In this document: positions 16,613-25,224 of the stretch, piece by piece
How the letters are laid out: the number at the start of each line of letters is the position of its first letter
How positions within the stretch are numbered: position 1 is the stretch's first letter
NCBI GenBank assembly: GCA_016872755.1
Contig: VGZE01000020.1
Span: forward strand, 1-36,578
Reading direction: 5' to 3'
DNA length: 36,578 nt
Origin: Planctomycetota bacterium
GTDB taxonomy: Bacteria > Planctomycetota > UBA1135 > GCA-002686595
Made by a program: the position numbers and the translations under genes
Notes under the pieces: generated by a model
The model's input: only the letters and a program-made list of their open reading frames with translations
Told to the model about the DNA's origin: nothing
Databases searched by the model: none

Positions 16613-18019
16613 ATGCCGCTCTACTCCCTCCTGCTCACCCTGCCGCTCTTGGCCTCCAGCCATCGCGAAGCTCCGCAGATCACCGAACTCCCCAAGGTCG
16701 ACGCCACGGACTTCTACATGTTCCGCGCGTACGAGCCCGGCCGAGGCGACTTCGTCGTGCTCGTGGCGAACTACATTCCGCTCCAGGCACCGTACGGCGG
16801 GCCGAACTACTTCTCGCTCGATCCGAACGCGCTGTACGAGATCAAGGTCGACAACAACGGCGACGCCGTTCAGGACCTGACCTTCCAGTTCCGCTTCACG
16901 AACACGAGCAAGGACATCGCGCTCGACATCGGGCCCCCGGGCAATCAGAAGTCCGTTTCGGTTCCGTTGATCAACGTCGGCGGTTTCACCGCGGCGGACA
17001 CGTCCGCGCTCAACGTCACCGAGACCTACTCCGTGCGCGTGATCCAGGGCTCGGGCTCCGGAGCCGTCACGACCAACGTCACGAAGGCGGGCACGAGCAC
17101 GACCGTGTTCGAGAAGCCGGCGGACAACATCGGCAACAAGTCGATCGCCGACTACACGGCCTACGCCTCCGCTCACATCCACGAGATCGGGCTGCCCGGC
17201 GGCTTCACCGGCCGCATGTTCGTCGGCCAGCGCAAGGACCCGTTCGTCGTGAATCTCGGCGAGGTCTTCGACCTCGTGAACCTGAATCCGCTCGGTCCGG
17301 TGAACGGCGAGTCCGACCTGCTCGCGGACGCCAACGTCACCTCGCTCGTGCTCGAGCTGCCGATCGACTTCCTGGTTGCCGCGGATCCGGTCATCGGCGC
17401 CTGGACCACGGCGAGCCTGCGCCAGGCGCGCGTGCTGAACCCGCAGCCGGTGCCGGGAACCAGCGCCGTGCACGGCGGGGCCTACACGCAGGTCTCGCGC
17501 CTGTCTTCGCCGCTCGTCAACGAGATCGTGATCGGCCTCAAGGACAAGGACCGGTTCAACGCCAGCCAACCCAAGGACGACGCCCAGTTCGCGGACTACG
17601 TGACGCACCCGACGTTTCCCGCGCTGCTCGAGGCGCTGTTCGGCGTGACCGCGCCCACCGCGTTCCCGCGCGTCGACCTGGTGCAGGCGTTCCTGACCGG
17701 CGTGCCCGGCCTGAACGTGAACGGGTCGACGGCCGAGATGCTGCGCCTCAACACGAGCATCGCGGCGACCGCGGCGGGCGCGCAGGACAATCTCGGCGTG
17801 ATCGGCGGCGATCTCGCGGGCTTCCCCAACGGAAGGCGCCCCGGTGACGACGTGGTGGACATCGAGCTGCGCGTCGCGATGGGCGTGCTGCTGCCCCTGA
17901 TGGACGCGCCGTCTGGGCAATTGCCGTACACCGACGGCGCCTACGTCGACGACAGTTTCTTCGATGCGACGTTCCCGTACCTGAAGACCCCGCTGGCCGG
18001 CGCGACGAGCGCGAAGTAG
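16613..18019 (+). CDS. Exported DUF4331 family protein
   Basis: 468-aa secreted protein. A short signal (LYSLLLTLPLLAS) runs into the family hallmark SSHREAPQITELPKVDATDFYMFRAYE, identifying DUF4331. The rest is beta-rich, with IKVDNNGDAVQDLTFQFRF-type strands and a late GRRPGDDVVDIELRVAMGV segment. No enzyme motif can be assigned; the biochemical role of the family is not known to me. It starts a three-gene operon with a small lipoprotein (8 bp downstream) and a DUF4198-like protein, divergent from sigma module 2. The gene reads through with no frameshift. Confidence 0.9.
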   Translation: MPLYSLLLTLPLLASSHREAPQITELPKVDATDFYMFRAYEPGRGDFVVLVANYIPLQAPYGGPNYFSLDPNALYEIKVDNNGDAVQDLTFQFRFTNTSKDIALDIGPPGNQKSVSVPLINVGGFTAADTSALNVTETYSVRVIQGSGSGAVTTNVTKAGTSTTVFEKPADNIGNKSIADYTAYASAHIHEIGLPGGFTGRMFVGQRKDPFVVNLGEVFDLVNLNPLGPVNGESDLLADANVTSLVLELPIDFLVAADPVIGAWTTASLRQARVLNPQPVPGTSAVHGGAYTQVSRLSSPLVNEIVIGLKDKDRFNASQPKDDAQFADYVTHPTFPALLEALFGVTAPTAFPRVDLVQAFLTGVPGLNVNGSTAEMLRLNTSIAATAAGAQDNLGVIGGDLAGFPNGRRPGDDVVDIELRVAMGVLLPLMDAPSGQLPYTDGAYVDDSFFDATFPYLKTPLAGATSAK

Positions 18020-18026
18020 GTCGACC

Positions 18027-18269
18027 ATGAAATACCACCACCATTCCCGCAGCCGGCGGCTCCTGCCGCGGGTCCTCCTGACGGCGTTGGGGCTCGTGTT
18101 GATCGTCAGCTCCGGATGTCATGATGACGACGACGACGAGACGAACTTCAACTCCTTCGTGTTGAACCTCTTCGACGACACCTCCGACACGGGTGCGCCC
18201 GTGTCGATCAACGGCGAAGAGTTCAAGTTCAACGAGAACCCGAACGCCTTCGCCAGCCTGTTCGAATGA
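18027..18269 (+). CDS. Small Asp-rich lipoprotein
   Basis: 80-aa lipoprotein. A basic start (MKYHHHSRSRR) and a hydrophobic segment end in the lipobox VSSGC. The Cys is followed directly by HDDDDDE, a run of five aspartates, then a short tail with NLFDDTSDTGAP. Aspartates after the lipobox can influence sorting in some bacteria, and the run could also bind a divalent cation; neither is shown. It sits between the DUF4331 gene (8 bp) and the DUF4198-like gene, whose ATG overlaps its stop, so it belongs to this operon. No homologue is recognised. Confidence 0.82.
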   Translation: MKYHHHSRSRRLLPRVLLTALGLVLIVSSGCHDDDDDETNFNSFVLNLFDDTSDTGAPVSINGEEFKFNENPNAFASLFE

Positions 18270-19105
18270 ACCCAACCGCCATGAGCGCACGCACGACCTC
18301 GTACTTCCCGTGGAACCTGCGTGCGCTCATCGCCGCGCTCGCGCTGTGCGGTTTCGCCAACGCACACGATTGCTGGATCGAGCCGTCGAGCTTCCGCCCG
18401 GCGCCCAAGGAACCGCTGAAGATCCACGTGTGGGTCGGCGTCGACTGGCAGGGCGAGGAGCAGCTCCGCAACAGCGAGCGGATCGCCAAGCTGGTTCAGG
18501 TCGGCGCCAAGGGCGAGCGCCCGATCGTCGGCCTGGAGCGGCGCGCTCCGGTCGGACTGATGGCCGCGGGCGACGCCGAGCCGGTCGTGATCGCGTACCA
18601 GACGAACTCGGCCTACATCGAACTCATGCCGGAGAAGTTCGAGTCCTATCTGCGCGAGGAAGGGCTCGAGCGCATCATCGGGGAGCGCGCGAAGCTGGGC
18701 GAGAGCGCCAAACCCGCCACGGAGGCGTTCAAGCGCTGCGCGAAGTCGCTGCTGTGCGTGGGCGGGAGCAGCGGAGAGCACTTCACCAAGCCGGTCGGGT
18801 TGCAACTCGAGCTCGTTCCGCTCAGCGATCCGCACGCCGCGCGCGCCGAGGACAAGCTGTCCGTGCAGCTCCTGTTCGAGGGCAAGCCGCTGCGCGACGT
18901 GTTGCTGATGGCGCTGCCGAAGAAGGAGCCGCAGCGCATCCAGAAACTGCGCAGCGACGCGGACGGCAAGGTCGAGTTCGCCGGCATCGGCGCGGGCGTG
19001 TGGCTGGTCAAGGCCGTGCACATGGAGCGCGCGCGCAATCCGGGCTCGCAGTGGCAGAGCTACTGGGCGGCCTTGACCTTCGAGGTGCCGCCCGCCGCGC
19101 GCTAG
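18266..19105 (+). CDS. Exported DUF4198-like protein
   Basis: 279-aa protein with a signal peptide (LIAALALCGFANA) followed by AHDCWIEPSSFRPAP, the pattern that opens DUF4198 proteins. The histidine just after the cleavage site is positioned to be an N-terminal metal ligand, and DUF4198 members are often linked to metal uptake; I infer no specific metal. The C-terminal part (about 195-279) looks like an Ig-like carboxypeptidase-regulatory fold (DADGKVEFAGIGAGVWLV). I prefer the ATG at 18266, overlapping the lipoprotein stop, though 18281 (MSART) is possible. Last gene of the DUF4331 operon. It converges on the radical SAM gene with 10 bp between stops. Confidence 0.8.
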   Translation: MNPTAMSARTTSYFPWNLRALIAALALCGFANAHDCWIEPSSFRPAPKEPLKIHVWVGVDWQGEEQLRNSERIAKLVQVGAKGERPIVGLERRAPVGLMAAGDAEPVVIAYQTNSAYIELMPEKFESYLREEGLERIIGERAKLGESAKPATEAFKRCAKSLLCVGGSSGEHFTKPVGLQLELVPLSDPHAARAEDKLSVQLLFEGKPLRDVLLMALPKKEPQRIQKLRSDADGKVEFAGIGAGVWLVKAVHMERARNPGSQWQSYWAALTFEVPPAAR

Positions 19106-19115
19106 CCCGGTCGGG

Positions 19116-20492
19116 CTAGACGTTGCGCCGCAAGAGCGCGAAGCCCTCGCGCACCTGCGCGCTGAGCTCGTACCAGCTGCGCGTGTCGCTGACGCGACGC
19201 CACAGGTAGCTCGGCCGCAGGTAGAAACGCCGCACCATGCGCTTCTTGAGCGCGAGCATCTTCTCGCGATCCAACGTGCTGGTCGGCAGGAACGCGTCCG
19301 CGCCGCCCTGGTCCATCACCAGGTCCTGCGCTTCGGCGAGCCCGAGCTCGAGCGCGCGCGCGCGGAACGGCGTGCCGAAGCGCGGCACGGCCATGTTCAG
19401 GCTCATGAAGTCCATCTCGAGCTCGACGGCCATCTCCAGCGTGCGCTGCAGCGAGGATTCGGACTCCTCGGGCAGCCCGATGATGAAGGTCCCGACCGTG
19501 CGCAGCCCATGGCGGCGCGCGCGGCGGAACGCGTCCTTGACGATCCAGGCCTTGTAGCCCTTGCGATAGGCCTCGAGCAGCGCGTCGTCGGCGCTCTCGA
19601 CGCCCATGATCACGGTGTGACAGCCGCCGGCCCGCATCGCCGCGAGCAGCTCGTCGTCGGCGAGGTCCGGCCGCGTGTACGCGGTCCAGGACAGGTCGCC
19701 GCGCTCGCGCAGCGCGGCGCACAGCTCCAACGCGCGCGGGCCGACGATGCCGAAGGTCTGGTCCATGAAGAACAGCTCGCGCACGCCGCGCTCGCGCAGG
19801 TGGTCGATCTCCTCGAGCACGTCCGCGACCGGCCGATAGCGGAAACCGAGCGTGCCGATCACGCAGAACGTGCACGGGTACGGGCAACCGTAGTCGGTGA
19901 GCAGCGTCGCGAACGGGGCCGAGCGGGCGAACGAGAAGTGGTAGCCGCGCGAGGGGAACAGCTCGTGGCGCGGGCGCGGCACGCGGAAGACCTTTTCGCC
20001 CTTGCGGCCCTTGACGCGCAGCGGCTTGCCCTGCGCGTCGCGCACGCTCATGTCCTCGATCGCGTCGCGCTCGCCGCGCAGGTGGTGCAACACGTCCTGA
20101 TTCGCGAACACGTGCAGCACGGCCTCGATCCAAGGCTCTTCGCTCATGCGCTCCTCGGCGCGCTCGTGCAGCACGTCGCCGATGGCGATCACGCGCCGGC
20201 CGCGGGCGTGCTGGCCGGCGAGGAAGACGCGGTCCTCGTTCCACGAGACCGATCCCACCAGGCTCACGATCACCGCGGGGGCACAGCGGTCGATGCGGGC
20301 CTGCGCCGCCGCCGCGTCGAGTCGTTCCGCCATGCAGTCGAGCACCTCGACCTCGTGCTCCGAGGCGAGCGTGCCGGAAAGCACGACCAGATCGACCGGG
20401 TGGAACAGATAATTCGACTTGGTCGTCTTCGAGCAGAAGTAATCGCGGATGTAGGTGCGCCCACCCGGCGGATTGAGCAGCAGGACCTTCAT
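19116..20492 (-). CDS. B12-binding-domain radical SAM protein
   Basis: 458-aa radical S-adenosylmethionine enzyme. The N-terminus (KVLLLNPPGG, then a Rossmann-like region to about 150) is the cobalamin-binding-type domain of the family, though the DxHxxG cobalamin ligand motif is not seen. The 4Fe-4S cysteines are Cys203, Cys207 and Cys210 in CPYPCTFC. Further motifs are FMDQTFG, the GVESADD loop and a GTFIIGLPEES strand. Substrate unknown; the family modifies lipids, hopanoids, bacteriochlorins and natural products. Its ATG overlaps the stop of the glycosyltransferase gene, so the pair may act on the same envelope glycoconjugate (inference). Confidence 0.9.
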   Translation of the reverse strand: MKVLLLNPPGGRTYIRDYFCSKTTKSNYLFHPVDLVVLSGTLASEHEVEVLDCMAERLDAAAAQARIDRCAPAVIVSLVGSVSWNEDRVFLAGQHARGRRVIAIGDVLHERAEERMSEEPWIEAVLHVFANQDVLHHLRGERDAIEDMSVRDAQGKPLRVKGRKGEKVFRVPRPRHELFPSRGYHFSFARSAPFATLLTDYGCPYPCTFCVIGTLGFRYRPVADVLEEIDHLRERGVRELFFMDQTFGIVGPRALELCAALRERGDLSWTAYTRPDLADDELLAAMRAGGCHTVIMGVESADDALLEAYRKGYKAWIVKDAFRRARRHGLRTVGTFIIGLPEESESSLQRTLEMAVELEMDFMSLNMAVPRFGTPFRARALELGLAEAQDLVMDQGGADAFLPTSTLDREKMLALKKRMVRRFYLRPSYLWRRVSDTRSWYELSAQVREGFALLRRNV

Positions 20493-21748
20493 CGCGCGGT
20501 TTCGCGTCGCGGCTGGTGCCGCGGGATGTCGAGCATGCGCAGGTCCTCGCGGCGCATCAGCGCGACCACCTCGTCGCGCACCTCTTCGACGCCGATCGCG
20601 AGCAGGCACTCGGGCCGGCCGCGGAAGCAGGAGACGACCTTGTTCTCGTGCACGTTGATGCACGGCGAGCAGGCGGGCGGCCGGTACAGCGCCTTGGCGC
20701 GCGGCCCGATCGGGCCGTACATCACCGGCGTCTCCGGCCCGAACAGGCCGAGCGTCGGAGCCCCGCTGGCGGCGGCGAGGTGCATCGGACCGCTGTCGTT
20801 GCTGACGCACACGGCGGCGCGACGGAACAGCGCGTGCAGCGCACCGATGCCGAGCTCGCCCGCCAGATTCGCGAGCGCGCGATCGGGCAGCTCGCCCGCC
20901 AGCGCCGCGACCTCCGCGGTCCAGGGCTGCTCGCGCCTGGACCCGATCAGCACGACGCGCGCGCCGTGCTCCAAGACCAGCGAGCGCGCGAGCTCGGCGA
21001 AGTGCGACTGCGGCCAGCGCCGCTCCAGCGACAGCTCACCCGCGTTGGGATTGAGCACCACCAGCGGACCGACCGAGCCGAGGCCGGCGCGCTCGAGCAC
21101 GTGTTCGAGCTCCTCCTCGTGCTCGCGCCGCACGGCGAAGGGCACCAGGTCCTCGGCGGCGATCTCCCCGCCGTTCTCGCCGCCCGCGAGGCAGCGGAAG
21201 TTGCGCGCTACGTGCCAGTACCGGTTGAAAGGCACGCTGCGTGTCTGGAAGCGGCCGCGCCAGTTGGACTGCGAAGAGAAGCCGGCCAGGATCGGCGCCC
21301 CCGTCAGCACCGAGATCACCGCGGAGAAGCGCGTGAAGAACTCGAAGTCGTAGACCGCGTCGAACTCGCGCGCGCGAACCGAGGCGATGCGGCGCAGGAT
21401 CGAGCCGAAGACGCGGCTCCAGCCGGGGCCGGACACGTCGAGCAGCAGCACGTCGTCGAACATGCCCAGGCCGCGCGCGTACTCGCCGTTCTGGGAAAGC
21501 GTGAGCAGCGACAACTTCGCGCCCGGGTGGCGGCGCCGCAGCGATTTGACGGCCGGGGTCAGGAGCTGCATCGAGCCGACGCCCCAGAACTTGATCAGCA
21601 GCACCTGCTCGACCTCTCGCTCGCGCTTGAAAAGGCGCGTCAGCCGGAGCGGCTGGAGCACCGCGCAGGCCAGGGGCCCAAGCAGCTTGTCCGCCTTTTG
21701 CAAGGCGTGCATCGACATCGCGGGAGCAGTGGACACGTGGTCGTCCAT
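20489..21748 (-). CDS. Glycosyltransferase family 9 (heptosyltransferase-like)
   Basis: 419-aa GT-B enzyme of the ADP-heptose:LPS heptosyltransferase family. The N-terminal domain begins VEQVLLIKFWGVGSMQLLTPA. The C-terminal donor domain has VVLNPNAG and the signature VSNDSGPMHLAAASG followed by TLGLFGPE. A late cysteine cluster (CSPCINVHENKVVSC, then CLLAI) is found in a subset of family-9 enzymes and may bind metal. It likely adds a sugar to a lipid or polysaccharide at the inner face of the membrane. The radical SAM gene follows, coupled by ATGA. The start at 21748 could be shortened to the Met at residue 11. Confidence 0.9.
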   Translation of the reverse strand: MDDHVSTAPAMSMHALQKADKLLGPLACAVLQPLRLTRLFKREREVEQVLLIKFWGVGSMQLLTPAVKSLRRRHPGAKLSLLTLSQNGEYARGLGMFDDVLLLDVSGPGWSRVFGSILRRIASVRAREFDAVYDFEFFTRFSAVISVLTGAPILAGFSSQSNWRGRFQTRSVPFNRYWHVARNFRCLAGGENGGEIAAEDLVPFAVRREHEEELEHVLERAGLGSVGPLVVLNPNAGELSLERRWPQSHFAELARSLVLEHGARVVLIGSRREQPWTAEVAALAGELPDRALANLAGELGIGALHALFRRAAVCVSNDSGPMHLAAASGAPTLGLFGPETPVMYGPIGPRAKALYRPPACSPCINVHENKVVSCFRGRPECLLAIGVEEVRDEVVALMRREDLRMLDIPRHQPRRETAR

Positions 21749-21831
21749 GGATAGTCTACCGGTGCGGCCGGGATCGCCGGTGGCCCCGCGCCGGCGGACC
21801 CCGGAAAGGCCTTCCGCCTACCTCCACTTCG

Positions 21832-22485
21832 ATGAATCAAGTCCAGGAACTGTTCCAGGCCATAGCGTCCGGCGACACCGCCGGCGTGGGGAAGCTCGTG
21901 GCGCTCAAGCCGGCCTTGGCGGACGCGCGCGGCGAGGGCGGCGTGAACGCGATCCTGTGGGCGCTGTACCACAAGCGCGAGGAGGTCGCGCGGTCGCTGG
22001 TCGACAGCGGCGCGCAGATCGACATGCACACCGCCGCGGCGCTCGGGCGCCTGGAGACGTTCGCCGAGCGCGCGCGCGCCCGGCCCGGCGAGCTCGACTC
22101 CTACTCGGCTGACGGGTTCACCGCGCTGCACTACGCGGCCTTCTTCGCGCGCTTCGAGGTTGCCGCGTGGCTCATCGGCGGCAAGGCGAAGCTCGCGCTG
22201 CCGTCCAAGAACGCGCTGCTCGTGCAGCCGCTGCACAGCGCCGCCGCGAGCGGGCGCTGCGAGGTCCTCGCGCTGCTGCTCGCGGCCGGCGCGCCGGTCA
22301 ACGCTCGACAGGCGCAGGGCTGGACCGCGCTGCAAGCGGCGGTTCAGCAGGACCACCGCGCGATGATCCGGATCCTGCTCGCCTTCGGGGCGGATCCGCG
22401 GCAGGAGCAGGACCAGGGCAAGAGCGCGCTCTCGATGGCGCGCGAGCGCAACGACGCCGAGCTCGTGCGGCTGCTCTCCGCCTGA
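21832..22485 (+). CDS. Ankyrin-repeat protein
   Basis: 217-aa protein made almost wholly of ankyrin repeats, about six of them. The clearest are DGFTALHYAAFFARFEVAAWL, PLHSAAASGRCEVLALLLAAGAP, GWTALQAAVQQDHRAMIRILL and KSALSMARERNDAELVRLL. There is no signal peptide, so it is probably cytoplasmic and a protein-binding module. The partner is unknown. It diverges from the glycosyltransferase gene across 83 bp and converges on the next gene with 9 bp between stops. Confidence 0.88.
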   Translation: MNQVQELFQAIASGDTAGVGKLVALKPALADARGEGGVNAILWALYHKREEVARSLVDSGAQIDMHTAAALGRLETFAERARARPGELDSYSADGFTALHYAAFFARFEVAAWLIGGKAKLALPSKNALLVQPLHSAAASGRCEVLALLLAAGAPVNARQAQGWTALQAAVQQDHRAMIRILLAFGADPRQEQDQGKSALSMARERNDAELVRLLSA

Positions 22486-22494
22486 GCGCGGCTC

Positions 22495-23091
22495 TCAGCG
22501 CTGCCCGCGCAGCGCGCGCAGCTCTTCCATCCGCATGAGCGTGTCCTCCGACAGCTTGTCGCGCGGCGGCAGGCGGTTGAACACGAGGCGCACGCCGTCG
22601 GGCTTGCTCAGCACGAGGTTGACCTTGCCGACCTCGATGTCGAATTGCTTGGGCGTGCCCGGCGCCTCGTAGGCGTCATCGCCGCTGAAATTGCCGTGGC
22701 CGAGCACCGTCGCGCACGTGATGCGCGTGTCGGACTCGAACAGCCATTGGTACAAGCCCGACTGATACAGCATCACCCACTGCTCCCCGACCGGCAGCCG
22801 GGCCGGCCGGCGCGCGTGGAACTCGATCATGATGTAGCCCTCGGACACGAGCGCGCAGCCGCGCACGTCCCCAGGCAGCACCGTCTCGGTCGGGTGCTCG
22901 TAGCGCTCCAGCATCCAGGCACCGAGCATCTGCCGGGTCGTTTCGGCGCGCCGCTCGGCCTCCGTCGGCGGTCGCGCGGCCGCGGGTGCGCCGGTGCCCG
23001 ACACCGGGTCTTGATGGGGCCACGCGAGCGCTAGGGCGCCGGCGGCGAGCAGTGGGGCAAACCAGTTGGCGTGCATGCTGTTTCGTGGCAT
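22495..23091 (-). CDS. Small exported protein, lipocalin-like, unknown function
   Basis: 198-aa protein with an N-terminal export signal (HANWFAPLLAAGALALAWP). A Pro/Ala linker leads to TRQMLGAWMLERYEHP, which recalls the opening of lipocalin-like beta-barrel domains, and a C-terminal KPDGVRLVFNRLPPRDKL. GGGAG six bases before the ATG at 23091 fixes the start. No catalytic motif is seen. It diverges from dsbD across 114 bp. Confidence 0.7.
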   Translation of the reverse strand: MPRNSMHANWFAPLLAAGALALAWPHQDPVSGTGAPAAARPPTEAERRAETTRQMLGAWMLERYEHPTETVLPGDVRGCALVSEGYIMIEFHARRPARLPVGEQWVMLYQSGLYQWLFESDTRITCATVLGHGNFSGDDAYEAPGTPKQFDIEVGKVNLVLSKPDGVRLVFNRLPPRDKLSEDTLMRMEELRALRGQR

Positions 23092-23205
23092 CGGAACTCC
23101 CTGCCGGGGTCGGTGGGCGCGCAGGCCATGCTAGCGCGGGGCGGGCTGCTATCCTCTGCCGCTCGCGCCTCACGCCGCGAGCTCCCCCTGCGTAGTCCTC
23201 CGACG

Positions 23206-25101
23206 ATGTCCATCCCGTCCCAAGCCGCCCGGCTCGTGTGCCTGCTCCTCGTGTTCGCGGGCCTGTGGCCCGCGCCGGCGGCGGGGCAGGACGGAAGTGA
23301 CAAGGTCACGGGCGCGCTGTACGCCAAGCGCGTCGGCGACGAGGTGCGCGTCGCGATCGAGGTCGAGATCGCGGACGGCTACCACATCTACCATCGCGAC
23401 GGAGAGCTCGGGCACCCCGATGCCGCCGCCTACCCGACCAGCGTCGTGGTCGCTGGTGATGGTTTCACGTTCGAGCCCGTGGTGTTCCCGACGCCGCACC
23501 GCGCCGAGCAGGAAGGGCTCGGCACGTGGGTTTGGGAGCACACCGGGATCGTGCACTTCTACGCGCGGGGAGCGGGCGCCGAGGGCGCGGAGCTCGGCGC
23601 GATCCGCGCGACCGCGCACGGGCAGTTCTGCGACGCGCTCTCGTGCGACTTCTTCGACCTCGAGCTCGCGCCCGAGCCGGAACTGGCAGGGAGCTCGGCC
23701 TTCGCAGGCTGGGACAAGGCCTTCGCTGCGGCGGCCGCGCAGGCTCAAGCGGACCGCGGTCCGAAGCCGGAAACGCCGCCCGCCGGGCCGCAGCAGCCGC
23801 TCGGCGCGTTCCTGCTCGCCGCCGTTCTCTGGGGTCTGTTCGCGTTGGTGATGCCGTGCACCTACCCGATGATCCCGATCACGATCTCGTTCTTCACGAA
23901 GCAAGCCTCGGCGCGGAACTCGAGTTCACTCGGCCTGTCCTTCATGTACGGGCTCGGCATCGTCGCCATCTTCGTGCTGATCGGCCTCGTGTTCGGATCG
24001 GTGATCATCCCGTTCGCAACGCACCCGGTGACGAATCTCCTGATCGGCGCCGTCTTCATCGTGTTTGCATTCTCGCTGTTCGGCGCGTTCACGATCGAGC
24101 CGCCGCGCTTCCTGCTCAACGCCGCCGGCGGCGCTTCGAACGTCGGCGGCGTGCTCGGCGTGTTCCTCATGGGCGCAACGCTCGCGGTGACGTCGTTCAC
24201 GTGCACGGCGCCGTTCGTCGGCACCCTGCTCGCGGCCGGCGCGCAGGGAGGCAACCTCGCGCGCATCGCGGTCGGCATGGCGACGTTCGGCGCGACGATG
24301 GCTGTGCCCTTCGTACTGCTGTCGCTCGTGCCTGGCAAGCTGAAGAGCATTCCGCGTTCGGGCGAGTGGATGCACTCGATCAAGGTTTTTCTCGGCTTCG
24401 TCGAGCTCGCGGCCGCGCTGAAGTTCCTCTCGAACGCCGACGTCGTGTGGGATTGGGCGTTCCTCTCGCGCGAGCTCTTCCTGTTCTTGTGGTTCGGGAC
24501 GTTCCTCGCCGCCGCGCTGTACCTGTTCGGCGTGATTCGGCTGCAAGGCGACCCGGCCGAGGTGTCTCCGGTGCGCATGTCGATCGGCGTCGCGACGCTG
24601 CTCTTCGCGATGTACTGTCTGTACGGGGCGCTGGGCAACCGCCTCGACAGGGTCATGACCGCGCTCGCGCCGCCGTACTCGAACACACTCGCGGGCCCGG
24701 TCGATTCGGGTGCGAGCTCGCGCGCGCTCGTGATCAAGGACGACTACGACGCGGCACGCGCCGAAGCGCTCGCGCGCGGCGTGCCGCTCTTGTTGAACTT
24801 CACCGGGCACACTTGCGTGAACTGCCGGCAGATGGAGCTCGCCGTCTTCCCGCGCCCGGAAGTCCAATCGCTTCTCGCGCAGATGGTCGAGGCGCGTCTG
24901 CACACCGACGGCCGCACGAACCTGGAGCGGATCCTAGAACTGCAGGCGCGTTTTACCCAGAGCAAGGCGAACCCGTACTACCTCGTGATCGATGCCAAGA
25001 CCGAGCGGGAGTTGTCCCGCCTCGACCATGCGGTCGTCGGCGACCCGCATGAGTTCGTCGAGTTCCTTCAGCTCGGTCTGGCCGGTGCTCCGGCCGACTG
25101 A
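23206..25101 (+). CDS. dsbD: Thiol:disulfide interchange protein DsbD
   Basis: 631-aa three-domain DsbD that carries electrons from cytoplasmic thioredoxin to the periplasm for cytochrome c maturation and disulfide isomerisation. The signal peptide ends near residue 27. The N-terminal immunoglobulin-like domain carries the Cys142/Cys147 pair (FCDALSC). The eight-helix domain carries Cys218 (VMPCTYPMIP) and Cys333 (SFTCTAPFVG). The C-terminal thioredoxin domain carries Cys537/Cys540 (TCVNC). All six redox cysteines are present. The ATG at 23206 begins directly before the signal peptide; longer in-frame starts give non-signal sequence. A tRNA lies 7 bases past the stop on the other strand. Confidence 0.95.
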   Translation: MSIPSQAARLVCLLLVFAGLWPAPAAGQDGSDKVTGALYAKRVGDEVRVAIEVEIADGYHIYHRDGELGHPDAAAYPTSVVVAGDGFTFEPVVFPTPHRAEQEGLGTWVWEHTGIVHFYARGAGAEGAELGAIRATAHGQFCDALSCDFFDLELAPEPELAGSSAFAGWDKAFAAAAAQAQADRGPKPETPPAGPQQPLGAFLLAAVLWGLFALVMPCTYPMIPITISFFTKQASARNSSSLGLSFMYGLGIVAIFVLIGLVFGSVIIPFATHPVTNLLIGAVFIVFAFSLFGAFTIEPPRFLLNAAGGASNVGGVLGVFLMGATLAVTSFTCTAPFVGTLLAAGAQGGNLARIAVGMATFGATMAVPFVLLSLVPGKLKSIPRSGEWMHSIKVFLGFVELAAALKFLSNADVVWDWAFLSRELFLFLWFGTFLAAALYLFGVIRLQGDPAEVSPVRMSIGVATLLFAMYCLYGALGNRLDRVMTALAPPYSNTLAGPVDSGASSRALVIKDDYDAARAEALARGVPLLLNFTGHTCVNCRQMELAVFPRPEVQSLLAQMVEARLHTDGRTNLERILELQARFTQSKANPYYLVIDAKTERELSRLDHAVVGDPHEFVEFLQLGLAGAPAD

Positions 25102-25108
25102 GGCTGGG

Positions 25109-25201
25109 AGGCCGGCCTCGGAATCGAACCGAGCGGCCCGCTTTTCCGGCGGACCCGGTGGGTTTGCAGTCCACGAGGCACGCCTGCGCCCTCGACCGGC
25201 C
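25109..25201 (-). tRNA. tRNA-Cys(GCA)-type tRNA with selenocysteine-tRNA-like body and long variable arm
   Basis: Read on the minus strand. Acceptor: 25201-25195 pairs with 25116-25110 (7 bp, one G-U). An eighth pair, 25194 with 25117, can form at the cost of one T-stem pair (8/4 instead of 7/5). D stem: 25193-25190 with 25178-25175, then after a bulged G, 25188-25186 with 25181-25179, closed by the four-base loop AGGC. Anticodon stem: 25174-25170 with 25162-25158 (one A-C mismatch); loop CTGCAAA, anticodon GCA. Variable stem of 7 bp: 25155-25149 with 25141-25135. T stem: CTCGG/CCGAG with loop TTCGATT. Base 73 is U, the cysteine discriminator. The next bases are CCCA, so CCA is not exactly encoded. 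It lies 23 bases after the feoB stop on the same strand. Confidence 0.85.
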
Positions 25202-25224
25202 GCGGCCAGCCTACAGCGCGGCGC

